A stretch of DNA of 64,000 nt from Streptomyces sp. AC1-42W (GTDB lineage Bacteria; Actinomycetota; Actinomycetes; Streptomycetales; Streptomycetaceae): positions 1,550,001-1,614,000 of the forward strand of contig NZ_QKWY01000002.1 of NCBI RefSeq assembly GCF_003248355.1, read 5' to 3'. The notes beneath the pieces are model-generated. The model was not told the origin of the DNA. It did not search any database and saw only the letters and a list, made by a program, of their open reading frames with translations. Numbering within the stretch: the stretch's first letter is position 1; each line of letters begins with the position of its first letter. The translations under genes were made by a program, and so were the position numbers. Below, piece by piece: positions 1 to 8,345 of the stretch.

Positions 1-30
1 GCCGCGGAGATCATCGCGGGTACCGCGTAA
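1..30 (+). CDS. C-terminal end of an upstream gene (partial)
   Basis: Only the last nine codons and a TAA stop are in the window (tail AAEIIAGTA). They are followed within a few bases by a perfect terminator hairpin, which supports this being a real gene end. In related Streptomyces the gene before nagB belongs to the chitobiose/N-acetylglucosamine (das) locus, possibly the N-acetylglucosaminidase dasD, but nine residues cannot establish identity. Confidence 0.5.
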   Translation, partial: AAEIIAGTA

Positions 31-35
31 CAGCG

Positions 36-84
36 CATACGAAAGGGCCGGGACACCTTCGCGGTGTCCCGGCCCTTTCGTATG
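36..84. terminator. Bidirectional hairpin terminator
   Basis: A perfect 22-bp inverted repeat (36-57 pairing with 63-84) encloses a 5-nt loop. It lies between the end of the upstream + gene and the 3' end of nagB on the - strand, so it can serve both convergent transcripts. Confidence 0.9.
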
Positions 85-112
85 GCGCGGTGTGCGCGGG
101 CGGCGAGGGAGC

Positions 113-898
113 CTACAGCCCCTGCCAGGCCGGCTTCGCGGCCCAGGTCGCGCGGAAGTAGTCCGCCAGCTTCAGCTTCGACGCGGCGGCCTCGTCGACC
201 ACCACCGTCGCGTGCGGGTGCAGCTGGAGCGCGGAGGCGGGCACGACCGAGGCGACCGGACCCTCCACCGTCGCCGCCACCGCGTCCGCCTTGCCCTCGC
301 CGGTGGCGAGCAGGATCGGGTGGCGGGCCTCCAGGATGGTGCCGATGCCCTGGGTGATGACGTGGTGCGGCACCTGCTCGATGTCGTTGTCGAAGAAGCG
401 CGCGTTGTCGATCCGGGTCTGCTCGGTGAGCGTCTTGATCCGGGTGCGGGAGGCGAGCGAGGAGCACGGCTCGTTGAAGCCGATGTGCCCGTCGGTGCCG
501 ATGCCGAGCAGCTGGAGGTCCACCCCGCCGGCCGCGGCGAGCGCCTTGTCGTACGCCTCGCAGGCCGCCTGGACGTCCTCGGCGGAGCCGTCGGGGCCCA
601 TGAACGCGTCCTCGGACAGGCCGAGCGGTTCGACGACCTCGCGCAGCACCACGGAGCGGTACGACTCGGGGTGGCCCACCGGCAGCCCCACGTACTCGTC
701 GAGCTGGCAGACGCGGGCGCGCGAGGCGTCCACGGCCCCGGAGCGGACCTGGTCCGCGAGGGCCTGGTAGATGGGCAGCGGGGTAGAGCCGGTGGCAACG
801 CCGAGCAGGGCGTCGGGCTTGCGGCTCAGCAGGGCGCCGATGGCCCCCGCGATCAGTTCGCCGCCTGCCTTGGCGTCCGGGACGATGACAACTTCCAC
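113..898 (-). CDS. nagB: Glucosamine-6-phosphate deaminase NagB
   Basis: This cytoplasmic enzyme converts glucosamine-6-phosphate to fructose-6-phosphate and ammonia, the last step of GlcNAc catabolism. The protein has 261 residues, the normal family length. Visible motifs are VATGSTP (34-40), the LDEY aspartate D67, and GIGTDGHIGFNEP (132-144), which places D136, H138 and E143 where the E. coli enzyme has its catalytic D141, H143 and E148. It is divergent from a SIS-domain sugar isomerase gene. A dre-like DasR operator lies 35 bp upstream of its start, which predicts repression by DasR and relief by phosphorylated amino sugars. Confidence 0.96.
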   Translation of the reverse strand: MEVVIVPDAKAGGELIAGAIGALLSRKPDALLGVATGSTPLPIYQALADQVRSGAVDASRARVCQLDEYVGLPVGHPESYRSVVLREVVEPLGLSEDAFMGPDGSAEDVQAACEAYDKALAAAGGVDLQLLGIGTDGHIGFNEPCSSLASRTRIKTLTEQTRIDNARFFDNDIEQVPHHVITQGIGTILEARHPILLATGEGKADAVAATVEGPVASVVPASALQLHPHATVVVDEAAASKLKLADYFRATWAAKPAWQGL

Positions 899-932
899 GC
901 GGGGCCTGCCGATCCGATCGAAGAGTGACGTC

Positions 933-948
933 TGTGGTATAGACCAAT
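933..948. promoter_or_regulatory. dre-like DasR operator in the nagB/SIS divergent promoter
   Basis: The 16-mer TGTGGTATAGACCAAT fits the partly palindromic dre consensus (roughly ACTGGTCTAGACCACT). It sits 35 bp upstream of nagB and 170 bp upstream of the divergent sugar isomerase gene. nagB is a known DasR target in Streptomyces; binding here is inferred from the motif. Confidence 0.85.
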
Positions 949-1015
949 CAAGCTCCTAATCTAGCAGACTCGGGCCGCCCGGACACGGCCGTCCCGGCCC
1001 CCGGACCGCGCCCCG

Positions 1016-1051
1016 CGGACCCCGCCCGCCATCCCTCCGGACCCCGCCCGC
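1016..1051. repeat. 14-bp direct repeat, 22-bp period
   Basis: CGGACCCCGCCCGC occurs at 1016-1029 and again at 1038-1051, start to start 22 bp or about two helical turns, just upstream of the SIS gene. It could be a tandem protein-binding site or simply slippage in GC-rich DNA. Confidence 0.5.
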
Positions 1052-1117
1052 TGGCGGCCCCCGCGCGCCCCGTGCTCGACTGGGCCGATCCATCGCGACC
1101 ACCGGGAGGCACCAGAC

Positions 1118-2188
1118 ATGTCCGCCACGCACCCGGCCGACGACCGCGAGCGGCCCGGCCGCATCATGTCCGGTGAGATGGCCGAGCAGCCCGCGATGCT
1201 CCGCCGCATCCTGGAACGCGGCGCCCCGGCCATCCGCCGGACCGCCGAGCTGATCGCGGCCCGCAGCCCGCGCTTCGTCCTGCTCACCGCCCGCGGCACC
1301 TCCGACAACGCGGCGCTCTACGCCAAGTACCTGCTGGAGATCACGATGGGGCTGCCCTGCGGCCTCGCCTCGATGTCCACCACCACGGCCTACGGCGCCC
1401 GGCCGGACCTGCGCGACGTCCTGGTGATCACGGTCAGCCAGTCCGGCGGCTCCCCGGACCTGGTGGCGTCCACCACGGCCGCGCGGGAGGCCGGTGCGGT
1501 GACCCTGGCCGTGACCAACAACCCGGACTCGCCGCTCGCGGCGGTCTCCGAGTACCACATCGACATCCTGGCCGGCCCCGAGAAGGCCCTGCCGGCCACC
1601 AAGACGTACACCGCCTCCCTGCTCGCGCTGTATCTGTTCGTCGAGGGGCTGCGCGGCGGCGACGGGGCGGCGGCCGCGGTCCTGCCCGAGCGCGCCGAGG
1701 AGGTGCTCGCCCGCAAGGACGAGGTACGGGCCCTGGCCTCCCGGTACCGCTTCGCCGAGCGCATGGTCATCACCTCGCGCGGCTACGGCTACCCCACGGC
1801 CAAGGAGGCCGCCCTCAAGCTCATGGAGACCAGTTACATCCCGGCGCTCTCCTACTCGGGGGCCGATCTGCTGCACGGCCCGCTCGCCATGGTCGACAAC
1901 ATCTCGCCGGTGATCGCCGTGGTGACCGACGGCCGGGGCGGCGAGGCCCTGCAGCCCGTCCTGGACCGGCTGCGCGGCCGGGGCGCCGACCTGTTCGTCG
2001 TCGGCCCCGAGGCGCAGGTCGCGGCGGCCAGCGCGGGCTTCGTGCTGCCGACCGCCGGCGTGGCCGAGGAGGTCCAGCCGGTCCTGGAGATCCTGCCGCT
2101 CCAGATGCTGGCCTACGAGGTGACGATCGCGCGCGGCCAGGACCCGGACGCGCCGCGCGCGCTCGCGAAAGTCACCGAGACCCGCTGA
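1118..2188 (+). CDS. SIS-domain aminosugar isomerase/deaminase (GlmS-C/AgaS-like)
   Basis: The 356-residue protein contains two tandem SIS (sugar isomerase) domains like the isomerase half of GlmS but lacks the N-terminal glutaminase domain. SIS signatures include LLTARGTSDNAALYAKY (about 66-82), the VSQSGGSPD phosphate-binding loop and the second-domain run YGYPTAKEAALKLMETSY. The predicted role is cytoplasmic interconversion of an amino-sugar phosphate, probably glucosamine-6-P or a related one. The ATG is preceded by a GGGAGG ribosome site. It is divergent from nagB and shares its dre-containing promoter, so it probably belongs to the DasR/GlcNAc regulon. The exact substrate is not readable from sequence. 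Confidence 0.88.
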   Translation: MSATHPADDRERPGRIMSGEMAEQPAMLRRILERGAPAIRRTAELIAARSPRFVLLTARGTSDNAALYAKYLLEITMGLPCGLASMSTTTAYGARPDLRDVLVITVSQSGGSPDLVASTTAAREAGAVTLAVTNNPDSPLAAVSEYHIDILAGPEKALPATKTYTASLLALYLFVEGLRGGDGAAAAVLPERAEEVLARKDEVRALASRYRFAERMVITSRGYGYPTAKEAALKLMETSYIPALSYSGADLLHGPLAMVDNISPVIAVVTDGRGGEALQPVLDRLRGRGADLFVVGPEAQVAAASAGFVLPTAGVAEEVQPVLEILPLQMLAYEVTIARGQDPDAPRALAKVTETR

Positions 2189-2209
2189 AGGGGGCTGCGT
2201 GAAAGGGGA

Positions 2210-2235
2210 CGGCCCGCGGAAAAACCCGCGGGCCG
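2210..2235 (+). terminator. Hairpin after the SIS gene
   Basis: A 10-bp perfect stem (2210-2219 with 2226-2235) and a 6-nt A-rich loop lie 21 nt after the stop codon. Confidence 0.75.
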
Positions 2236-2429
2236 CGGCGCCGGGCCGGGACCCTCAGCCCGACCAGCACCGCAGCCCGGAGTAGGGCCGCCCTCGCGGG
2301 CGGCCGGCTCGGCCGGCGGTGTGCGGTGCCCCCGGCCGGGGGGGAGGCGCCGGCGCAGTCAGGGCAGAAGGCGCGGCACCTCGGTCCGCTCTCCTGTGCG
2401 GGGAGAGCGGAGGTTCGTACAGTCATCAT

Positions 2430-2445
2430 TGTGGACTAGACCAAT
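2430..2445. promoter_or_regulatory. dre-like DasR operator upstream of the sensor kinase
   Basis: TGTGGACTAGACCAAT is nearly identical to the dre site upstream of nagB in this window (it differs at the central TA/AC) and matches the dre consensus. It lies 107 bp upstream of the GTG start of the histidine kinase and downstream of the SIS-gene terminator, so the kinase is the natural target. Confidence 0.75.
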
Positions 2446-2552
2446 AGCCCCTGTCCATCCGCAGGACACGGCGATACGGGCCCTTCTTCCCTGCGCGTAC
2501 GGGCAGGGTTTCCGGTTCGGAACGGCACGCGTCCACGGGTACGCTCGCACAC

Positions 2553-4028
2553 GTGCCCTCCATGAACGACCTCGTACGCCAGCACACCGCCCTGAGCGAC
2601 ACCGACCTCGAGTGGCTCCATCTGCTGGTCTCGGAGTGGCAGCTGCTCTCCGACCTCTCCTTCGCCGACCTGGTGCTGTGGGTCCCCACCCGCGACGGCA
2701 CCCGCTACGTGTCCGTCGCCCAGATGCGGCCCAACACCGGCCCCACCTCCTACCAGGACGACATGGTCGGCCATCTGGTGCCGCGCGGCCGGCGCCCGCT
2801 GCTCGACGCCGCCCTGGACGAGGGCCGCATCGTGCGGGAGGGGGACCCGGAGTGGCGCGAGGAGGTCCCGGTCCGGGTCGAGTCGATCCCGGTGCGCCGG
2901 GAGGGCCGGGTGCTCGGCGTCATCGCGCGCAACACCAACCTGCTCACCGTCCGCACCCCTTCGCGGCTGGAGCTGACCTACCTCCAGTCCGCGTCCGACC
3001 TGGCGCAGATGATCGCCGCCGGGGCCTTCCCCTTCCCCGGCCAGCAGGTGGACATGGACGCATCGCCGCGCGTCGGTGACGGCCTGATCCGGCTGGACGC
3101 CGACGGCGTGGTGCACTACGCCAGCCCCAACGGCCTCTCCGCCTACCACCGCCTCGGCCTCGCCTCCGATCTGGTCGGCCAGCACCTGGGCCAGATCACC
3201 GCCGAACTCGCCCCGTCCCGGGGGCCGGTGGACGAGGCCCTGGTCAAACTGGCCAGCGGTTACGCGCCCCGTGAGTTCGAGGTGGAGTGCTCGGGCGGGG
3301 TGATCCAGCTCCGCGCGATCCCGCTCAAGCCGAAGGGCGTCCGCATCGGGTCTCTGGTCCTCCTCCGGGACGTGACCGAACTGCGCCGCCGCGAGCGCGA
3401 GTTGATCACCAAGGACGCCACCATCCGGGAGATCCACCACCGGGTGAAGAACAACCTCCAGACGGTCGCCGCCCTGTTGCGGCTCCAGGCCCGCCGGATG
3501 GACTCGCCGCAGGGCCGCGAGGCGCTCAACGAGGCGGTCCGGCGCGTCGGTTCGATCGCCATCGTCCATGAGACGCTGTCCCAGAATCTGGACGAGCGGG
3601 TGGAGTTCGACGAGATCGCGGACCGGGTCCTCGCGATGGTCGCCGAGATCTCGCCGGGCAAGGTCACCTGCCGCCGCACCGGACGCTTCGGGGTGCTCGA
3701 CGCCGAGGTGGCCACCCCGCTGGCGATGGTCCTCACCGAGGTGCTGCAGAACGCCCTGGAACACGCCTTCTCCGTCGCCGAGTCGGGCACGGTGGAGGTC
3801 TCCGCCGTACGGGGCGGCTCGCCCACCGAGGGACGGCTGCTGATCACCGTCCAGGACGACGGCTGCGGACTGCCCGAGGGGTTCGACCCGCAGCACGCCG
3901 GCAACCTCGGCCTCCAGATCGTCCGCACGCTGGTCGAGGGCGAGCTGGGCGGCTCGTTCGGCATGGTCCCGGCGCCGGAGCGCGGTACGCAGGTCGTCCT
4001 CGACATCCCCGTCCGCAACGAGAAGTAG
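2553..4028 (+). CDS. PdtaS-like sensor histidine kinase (GAF-PAS-HisKA_2)
   Basis: This 491-residue cytoplasmic kinase has no membrane segments. An N-terminal GAF-like region (about 10-150) is followed by a PAS-type region (about 170-280), the HisKA_2 phosphoacceptor IREIHHRVKNNLQT (His near 294), and an HATPase domain with NALEHAF, DDGCGLP and GNLGLQIV boxes. The arrangement matches mycobacterial PdtaS, which works with an ANTAR response regulator (PdtaR) that binds RNA. No regulator gene is adjacent, so it is an orphan here. I use the GTG at 2553; an in-frame ATG at 2562 is possible. A dre-like site upstream suggests DasR control. Confidence 0.88.
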   Translation: MPSMNDLVRQHTALSDTDLEWLHLLVSEWQLLSDLSFADLVLWVPTRDGTRYVSVAQMRPNTGPTSYQDDMVGHLVPRGRRPLLDAALDEGRIVREGDPEWREEVPVRVESIPVRREGRVLGVIARNTNLLTVRTPSRLELTYLQSASDLAQMIAAGAFPFPGQQVDMDASPRVGDGLIRLDADGVVHYASPNGLSAYHRLGLASDLVGQHLGQITAELAPSRGPVDEALVKLASGYAPREFEVECSGGVIQLRAIPLKPKGVRIGSLVLLRDVTELRRRERELITKDATIREIHHRVKNNLQTVAALLRLQARRMDSPQGREALNEAVRRVGSIAIVHETLSQNLDERVEFDEIADRVLAMVAEISPGKVTCRRTGRFGVLDAEVATPLAMVLTEVLQNALEHAFSVAESGTVEVSAVRGGSPTEGRLLITVQDDGCGLPEGFDPQHAGNLGLQIVRTLVEGELGGSFGMVPAPERGTQVVLDIPVRNEK

Positions 4029-4045
4029 CGGCCCGCCGCGCACGG

Positions 4046-4084
4046 CAGAGAGCCCGGACCGTCGGTGACGGTCCGGGCTCTCTG
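4046..4084. terminator. Bidirectional terminator between the kinase and wblE
   Basis: A perfect 18-bp inverted repeat (4046-4063 with 4067-4084) with a 3-nt loop lies just after the kinase stop and downstream of wblE on the other strand. Confidence 0.9.
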
Positions 4085-4213
4085 GTCAAACGTGCGCTTC
4101 GGGGGTACTGCGCGCTGCGACTCGGGGGGCTGGGTGGTGCGTACGTGCTGTCTACGGAGTGATGCCGTCAGGCACACGCACCGCCTGGCTGAGGTTCGTA
4201 GCGGTGGCGTCGG

Positions 4214-4471
4214 TCAGGCGCTGGCGTTGCGCGCCCGGTTGCGAGCGGCGCGGCGCTTCATTGCGCGGCGCTCGTCCTCGCTGAGGCCACCCCAGACGCC
4301 GGAGTCCTGGCCGGACTCGAGCGCCCACTGCAGGCACTGCTCCATGACGGGGCAGCGACGGCAGACGGCCTTGGCTTCCTCGATCTGCAGCAGCGCAGGA
4401 CCGGTGTTGCCGATGGGGAAGAACAGCTCCGGGTCTTCCTCACGACAAACGGCGTTGTGACGCCAGTCCAT
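4214..4471 (-). CDS. wblE: WhiB-family iron-sulfur regulator WblE
   Basis: The 85-residue Wbl protein has the four cluster-ligating cysteines at C9, C37, C40 and C46, the GVWGG turn (58-62) and a basic C-terminal tail (RRAMKRRAARNRARN) for DNA contact. This subfamily, orthologous to mycobacterial WhiB1, carries an NO-sensitive [4Fe-4S] cluster and acts with the principal sigma factor. It is monocistronic, facing a terminator. The long upstream region (over 300 bp to the next gene) leaves room for a complex promoter. Confidence 0.95.
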   Translation of the reverse strand: MDWRHNAVCREEDPELFFPIGNTGPALLQIEEAKAVCRRCPVMEQCLQWALESGQDSGVWGGLSEDERRAMKRRAARNRARNASA

Positions 4472-4790
4472 GGCTGCTACCTCTCCTTGGTATTACGTAC
4501 TGTGGCTTGTGAATGTGAACGCTTTCACGAATCCCCCCGCAGGTGTAGGGCCGACGACCAGAAGGACTGGTTGTGGTCCTGTGAAGTGAGGAGGGGTTCT
4601 GGCTCTCAGTGGAGGCCGTTGTTGCGGGCCGTCCCGATCGCCATGTAGAGATTCGCAAACCTCGGCGACGGATACAACCCCTTCTGGAAAGTTTTTTTTG
4701 ATTCCTCGGTGTCGGCTAGGTCACAGCCGTACTTCTAGAGGGTGGAAGCCAGTCCAAACGTTCGAGTTAAAGGACTTTGGTCCCTTCCAC
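4472..4790 (-). promoter_or_regulatory. wblE upstream region
   Basis: These 319 bases hold no gene I can support. They should contain the wblE promoter and a leader. A homopolymer of eight T on the + strand (4692-4699) is unusual for this genome. I could not assign a -10/-35 pair with confidence. Confidence 0.4.
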
Positions 4791-5759
4791 TCACACAATC
4801 ACACGCAGTGCACGGCGTACGCCTGTGAACGTCACACTCGTACGCACTCCGAGGTGGTCACCGTCCATCTGGAAAGGCAGTGGCACCTTGGAATGCAAGG
4901 TGAAGTCCGTCAGGTCGTGCCGGGATACCGCGTGCTTGCCGCGAGGGCCCTTCTCGGGGCTCGACGTGAGCAGCTGGGTGGCGTAGCGGCTGACCGCGGG
5001 AGTGGAGAGTTTCCGCAGGCCAAGCACGTCGAGAGCGGTGTCGAAGGACGCCTGCGGGGCCGCGTAGATCGGCCGGTTCCCCAGGTACGTCCAGGGGGCC
5101 GTGTTGCAGATTATGGAAAGCGCGAGATCGGTGACCGGTTCCTCACCGGGCACGTCGAGCGTTATGACGCCCTGTCTGCGGTGCGGCTCGTCCAGGAATT
5201 GCCGGACGACCTGCCGGACGTAGAGCGCGTGCGTCGAACGCTTGCCGCGCTCCCGCTGCTGTTCGACCCGGCCGATCACTCCCGCGTCGAAACCGAGGCC
5301 GGCGCAGAAGGTGAACCAGCGCTCCGGCACGGATTCGTCCTCCGTGCCCGGCGTACCACCCGCCAGGCCCAGGCCCACCGTACGTTCGGTCCGGTTCGCC
5401 AGGGCGTCCAGAATGGCGCCGGTCGCCTCCACCGCGTCGTTCGGGAGCCCCAGGGCGCGCGCGAACACATTGGTGGAGCCGCCGGGCACCACGGCCAGCC
5501 TCGGCAGCCGGTCGAGGTCCGGGCCCCGGTGCAGCAGGCCGTTGACCACCTCGTTGACCGTGCCGTCGCCGCCGAGCGCCACCACCAGATCGATGTCGTC
5601 GCTGTCGGCGGCCCGCCGGCCCAGATCGCGGGCGTGCCCCCGGTACTCCGTGGACACGGCCTCCAGCTTCATCTCACTGGCCAGCGCGTGGATCAGCACA
5701 TCACGGGTCCGCGCACTGGTGGTGGTGGCTGCCGGGTTGACCACGAGAAGTGCGCGCAT
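4791..5759 (-). CDS. Diacylglycerol kinase family lipid kinase
   Basis: This is a DAGK catalytic-domain protein of 322 residues with the start chosen at the ATG giving MRALLVVNPAATTTS; a longer in-frame start at 5780 adds seven residues. The nucleotide-binding signature VALGGDGTVNEVVNGLL and the PGGSTNVFARALGLP box are typical of bacterial YegS/DgkB-type kinases that phosphorylate diacylglycerol or related lipids at the inner face of the membrane. There is no membrane segment. It is separated from wblE by about 320 bp and divergent from a small membrane protein. Confidence 0.88.
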   Translation of the reverse strand: MRALLVVNPAATTTSARTRDVLIHALASEMKLEAVSTEYRGHARDLGRRAADSDDIDLVVALGGDGTVNEVVNGLLHRGPDLDRLPRLAVVPGGSTNVFARALGLPNDAVEATGAILDALANRTERTVGLGLAGGTPGTEDESVPERWFTFCAGLGFDAGVIGRVEQQRERGKRSTHALYVRQVVRQFLDEPHRRQGVITLDVPGEEPVTDLALSIICNTAPWTYLGNRPIYAAPQASFDTALDVLGLRKLSTPAVSRYATQLLTSSPEKGPRGKHAVSRHDLTDFTLHSKVPLPFQMDGDHLGVRTSVTFTGVRRALRVIV

Positions 5760-5899
5760 GACTGCCAGCCTACCTACCACGGGGTACCGCCCTGAAGTCC
5801 TTCCCGCACACCCTCACGCTCGGTGACGGCTCGGGAGCGGGGCGGCGGCGCGCCGACCCCGGCTTTCCCTTCCGGGCGCCGGGATGCCAACCTGCAAGG

Positions 5900-6352
5900 G
5901 TGAGTACTCAGCAGAACGCGCCCTCCCCGGCCCCCTCGGCGGACCCGGCGAAGCCCGTCAGGATCACGCTGGTGGCCGGGGTGAACGCCCTGGAGGGCGC
6001 CGCCCTCGTCGCCGGCGGGATCTACATGCTGGTGATGGGGCTGCTGGGCCGCCCCGACAGCCCCCAGCAGGCGGAGATGGGCGGTCTGACCGTGATCGCC
6101 CTCGGCCTGATCCCGCTCTTCGCCGCGCGCGGACTGCTGCTGCGGCGCAGCTGGAGCCGGGGCCCCGCGCTCATCACGCAGATCATCGCGCTGCCGGTGG
6201 CCTGGACCCTGCTGCGCTCCCACGACCTGCTCATCCCGGCCGGGATCGTGCTCGCGGCGCTCGCGCTGACCGCGCTCTACCAGCTGGCGAGGCCGGCCAC
6301 CGTCGAGGCCCTGGGCATCCGCAGGCCGGGCTCCGCGCCCGAGACGGACTGA
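5900..6352 (+). CDS. Small membrane protein of unknown function
   Basis: This 150-residue protein starts at a GTG. A short Pro/Ala-rich N-terminus precedes four likely membrane helices (about 22-48, 62-78, 90-106, 110-128). It has no recognisable catalytic motif. It lies between the lipid kinase (divergent) and sigH (convergent), with a strong hairpin at its 3' end. I do not recognise a named family. Confidence 0.75.
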   Translation: MSTQQNAPSPAPSADPAKPVRITLVAGVNALEGAALVAGGIYMLVMGLLGRPDSPQQAEMGGLTVIALGLIPLFAARGLLLRRSWSRGPALITQIIALPVAWTLLRSHDLLIPAGIVLAALALTALYQLARPATVEALGIRRPGSAPETD

Positions 6353-6370
6353 CCCGGCCCGCTGCGCGGC

Positions 6371-6402
6371 GGAGGCCGCCGGGGACGTCCCCGGCGGCCT
6401 CC
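6371..6402. terminator. Terminator between the membrane protein and sigH
   Basis: A near-complete palindrome with a 15-bp stem (6371-6385 with 6388-6402) lies between two convergent genes. Confidence 0.85.
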
Positions 6403-6429
6403 TTCGCGTACGTACGGCAGGGCCGCGCC

Positions 6430-7410
6430 CTACTCCTCGACCAGCAGCCGCTCGCGCAGCTGCGCCAGCGTGCGGGCCAGCAGCCGCGAGACGTGCATCT
6501 GCGAGATGCCGACCTCCTGCGCGATCTGCGACTGGGTCATGTTGCCGAAGAACCGCAGCAGCAGGATGCGCTTCTCGCGGGGCGGCAGATCCTCCAGGAG
6601 CGGCTTCAGCGACTCCCGGTACTCGACGCCCTCCAGCGCCTCGTCCTCGGAGCCCAGGGTGTCCGCCACGGCCGGCGACTCGTCGTCCGTGTCCGGCACG
6701 TCCAGCGAGAGCGTGCTGTACGCGTTGGCCGACTCCAGCCCCTCCAGGACCTCCTCCTCGGAGATCCCCAGCCGCTCCGCCAGCTCGTGCACGGTGGGCG
6801 AGCGGCCGTGCAGCTGGGACAGCTCGGCGGTCGCCGAGGTCAGCGAGAGCCGCAGCTCCTGGAGGCGGCGCGGCACCCGCACCGCCCAGCCCTTGTCGCG
6901 GAAGTGGCGCTTGATCTCCCCGACGACCGTGGGCGTCGCGTACGTCGAGAACTCGACGCCCCGCTCCGGGTCGAACCGGTCGACGGACTTGATCAGCCCG
7001 ATGGTGGCGACCTGGGTCAGGTCGTCCAGCGGCTCCCCGCGGTTGCGGAAGCGCCGGGCCAGGTGCTCCACCAGCGGCAGATGCATCCGCACCAGCCGGT
7101 TGCGCAGCTCGGCCCGCTCCGGCGAGCCGTCGGGCAGCGCGCGCAGCTCGACGAACAACGCCCGCGCACCGCTGCGGTCGTTCGGATCGTGGTGCCCGTG
7201 CTCGCTCATCTGGCCTGCCCGCTCCGCCTGCGACTGCTCCACCGCGACCGTAGTGCCGGCCGGCACGTCCACCCCGCCCAACGCACGGGGCAGGTCGTCC
7301 CCGTCCACCGGATGAGGCAGTGCCTGCTGGTCCGGGATGCCCGCCGCGCGCACCACCCCTGGTCGGATCGTCTCGTCCCGCACAGGACCGTCCCCGTTTC
7401 CGTCGCTCAC
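6430..7410 (-). CDS. sigH: Stress-response sigma factor SigH (SigB/SigF family)
   Basis: The RNA polymerase sigma factor contains region 2 (DLTQVATIGLIKSVDRFDPERGVEFSTYA, split over about 115-145 of the long form), region 3 and a region 4 HTH ending in ISQMHVSRLLARTL. The longest form uses a GTG at 7410 (326 residues) that overlaps the anti-sigma stop by 4 nt, so it is translationally coupled. An internal ATG at 7209 would give a 259-residue form. In S. coelicolor SigH exists as several isoforms from alternative starts and processing, and the same architecture is preserved here. Predicted targets are osmotic and developmental stress genes. Confidence 0.93.
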   Translation of the reverse strand: MSDGNGDGPVRDETIRPGVVRAAGIPDQQALPHPVDGDDLPRALGGVDVPAGTTVAVEQSQAERAGQMSEHGHHDPNDRSGARALFVELRALPDGSPERAELRNRLVRMHLPLVEHLARRFRNRGEPLDDLTQVATIGLIKSVDRFDPERGVEFSTYATPTVVGEIKRHFRDKGWAVRVPRRLQELRLSLTSATAELSQLHGRSPTVHELAERLGISEEEVLEGLESANAYSTLSLDVPDTDDESPAVADTLGSEDEALEGVEYRESLKPLLEDLPPREKRILLLRFFGNMTQSQIAQEVGISQMHVSRLLARTLAQLRERLLVEE

Positions 7411-7820
7411 GCCGGCCCTGGTCCCGCGCCGCGCTGTTTGTACAGGCTGATGCTGACCGTACGGTCGTCGGCGACCGAGGAGTCGACCTTCCCGGCCAGT
7501 GCGGAGAGCACCGTCCAGGCGAAGGTGTCGCGCTCCGGGGCGCGGCCGTCCGTGGTGGGGGCCGCGACCGTCACCTCGAGTGAATCGTCGATGAGACGGA
7601 ACACGCAGCTGAGGACGGAGCCCGGCACGGCCTGCTGGAGCAGGATCGCGCACGCCTCGTCCACCGCGATGCGAAGGTCCTCGATCTCGTCGAGAGTGAA
7701 GTCCAAACGTGCTGCGAGACCGGCCGTGGCCGTGCGCAGCACCGACAGGTAGGCACCCGCAGCGGGCAGCCGGACCTCCACGAAGTCCTGATTGCCGGGC
7801 TCGCCTGCGATCTGGGACAC
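7407..7820 (-). CDS. prsH: Anti-sigma factor of SigH (RsbW-like)
   Basis: This GHKL-type serine kinase anti-sigma protein has the N box DLRIAVDEACAILLQQA and a C-terminal TFAWTVLSALAGKVDSS segment. The GTG at 7820 follows GGAGG, giving 137 residues; in-frame TTG at 7832 and GTG at 7826 are less well placed. Its stop overlaps the sigH GTG (GTGA), which fits stoichiometric production of sigma and antagonist. The same gene pair is known as prsH/ushX-sigH in S. coelicolor. The region 7821-8050 upstream should hold the operon promoters. Confidence 0.9.
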   Translation of the reverse strand: MSQIAGEPGNQDFVEVRLPAAGAYLSVLRTATAGLAARLDFTLDEIEDLRIAVDEACAILLQQAVPGSVLSCVFRLIDDSLEVTVAAPTTDGRAPERDTFAWTVLSALAGKVDSSVADDRTVSISLYKQRGAGPGPA

Positions 7821-8050
7821 CCTCACCTCCAAGGTGGCACAAACTCATTCGAGGTTCCGGGAAGAACGCCCGGAGCCATGCGGTACGTCTTCGGTTCCAG
7901 TCCGGCGACGCTATCGCGATCCATGATGCCGTGTCGCAGGAACCCCTCCCCGTGGACGTCACTCATGGTAGGTCCATGAGTACACACAGTGGCTAGAGGT
8001 CTGCGTCGCCCAATTGCGAACACCCGACGCCGGTTTGACGTACCCGGACC

Positions 8051-8311
8051 TCAGACGATCGAACCGTCGACAAAGCACCATCGCCACTTCTCGCCGGGCT
8101 CGAAGCTCCGCATCACCGGGTGGCCGGTCTGCTCGAAGTGGCCGGTCGCATGCCGTCCCGGCGACGAGTCGCAGCAGCCGACGTGGCCGCAGCTCAGACA
8201 CATCCGCAACTGCACCGGGTGGGTGCCGGCCGCCAGGCACTCGGGGCAGGTGGCACCGAGCGGCTCGGGTTCGGGGCGCGGCAGGTCCGGGACATGCGGG
8301 CACACACTCAT
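8051..8311 (-). CDS. UBP-type zinc finger protein
   Basis: The 86-residue protein is almost entirely a zf-UBP domain. Zinc ligands are visible as CPHVPDL, CPECLAAGTH, CLSCGHVGCCD and the H-rich GRHATGHFEQTGHPV stretch, ending with the WRWCFVDG strand. In eukaryotes this fold recognises ubiquitin C-termini; in Streptomyces it is a common stand-alone protein with no established role. It is divergent from the antiporter gene with only 34 bp between starts. Confidence 0.9.
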   Translation of the reverse strand: MSVCPHVPDLPRPEPEPLGATCPECLAAGTHPVQLRMCLSCGHVGCCDSSPGRHATGHFEQTGHPVMRSFEPGEKWRWCFVDGSIV

Positions 8312-8345
8312 GTGGCCAGGTTACGACGGATGCGAGGATCGCGGG

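Noticed and set aside
4671..4705. SigR-type promoter for wblE (GGAAT and GTT on the - strand)
   Set aside because: The two boxes are 22 bp apart, longer than the roughly 16-19 bp expected, so I did not annotate it.
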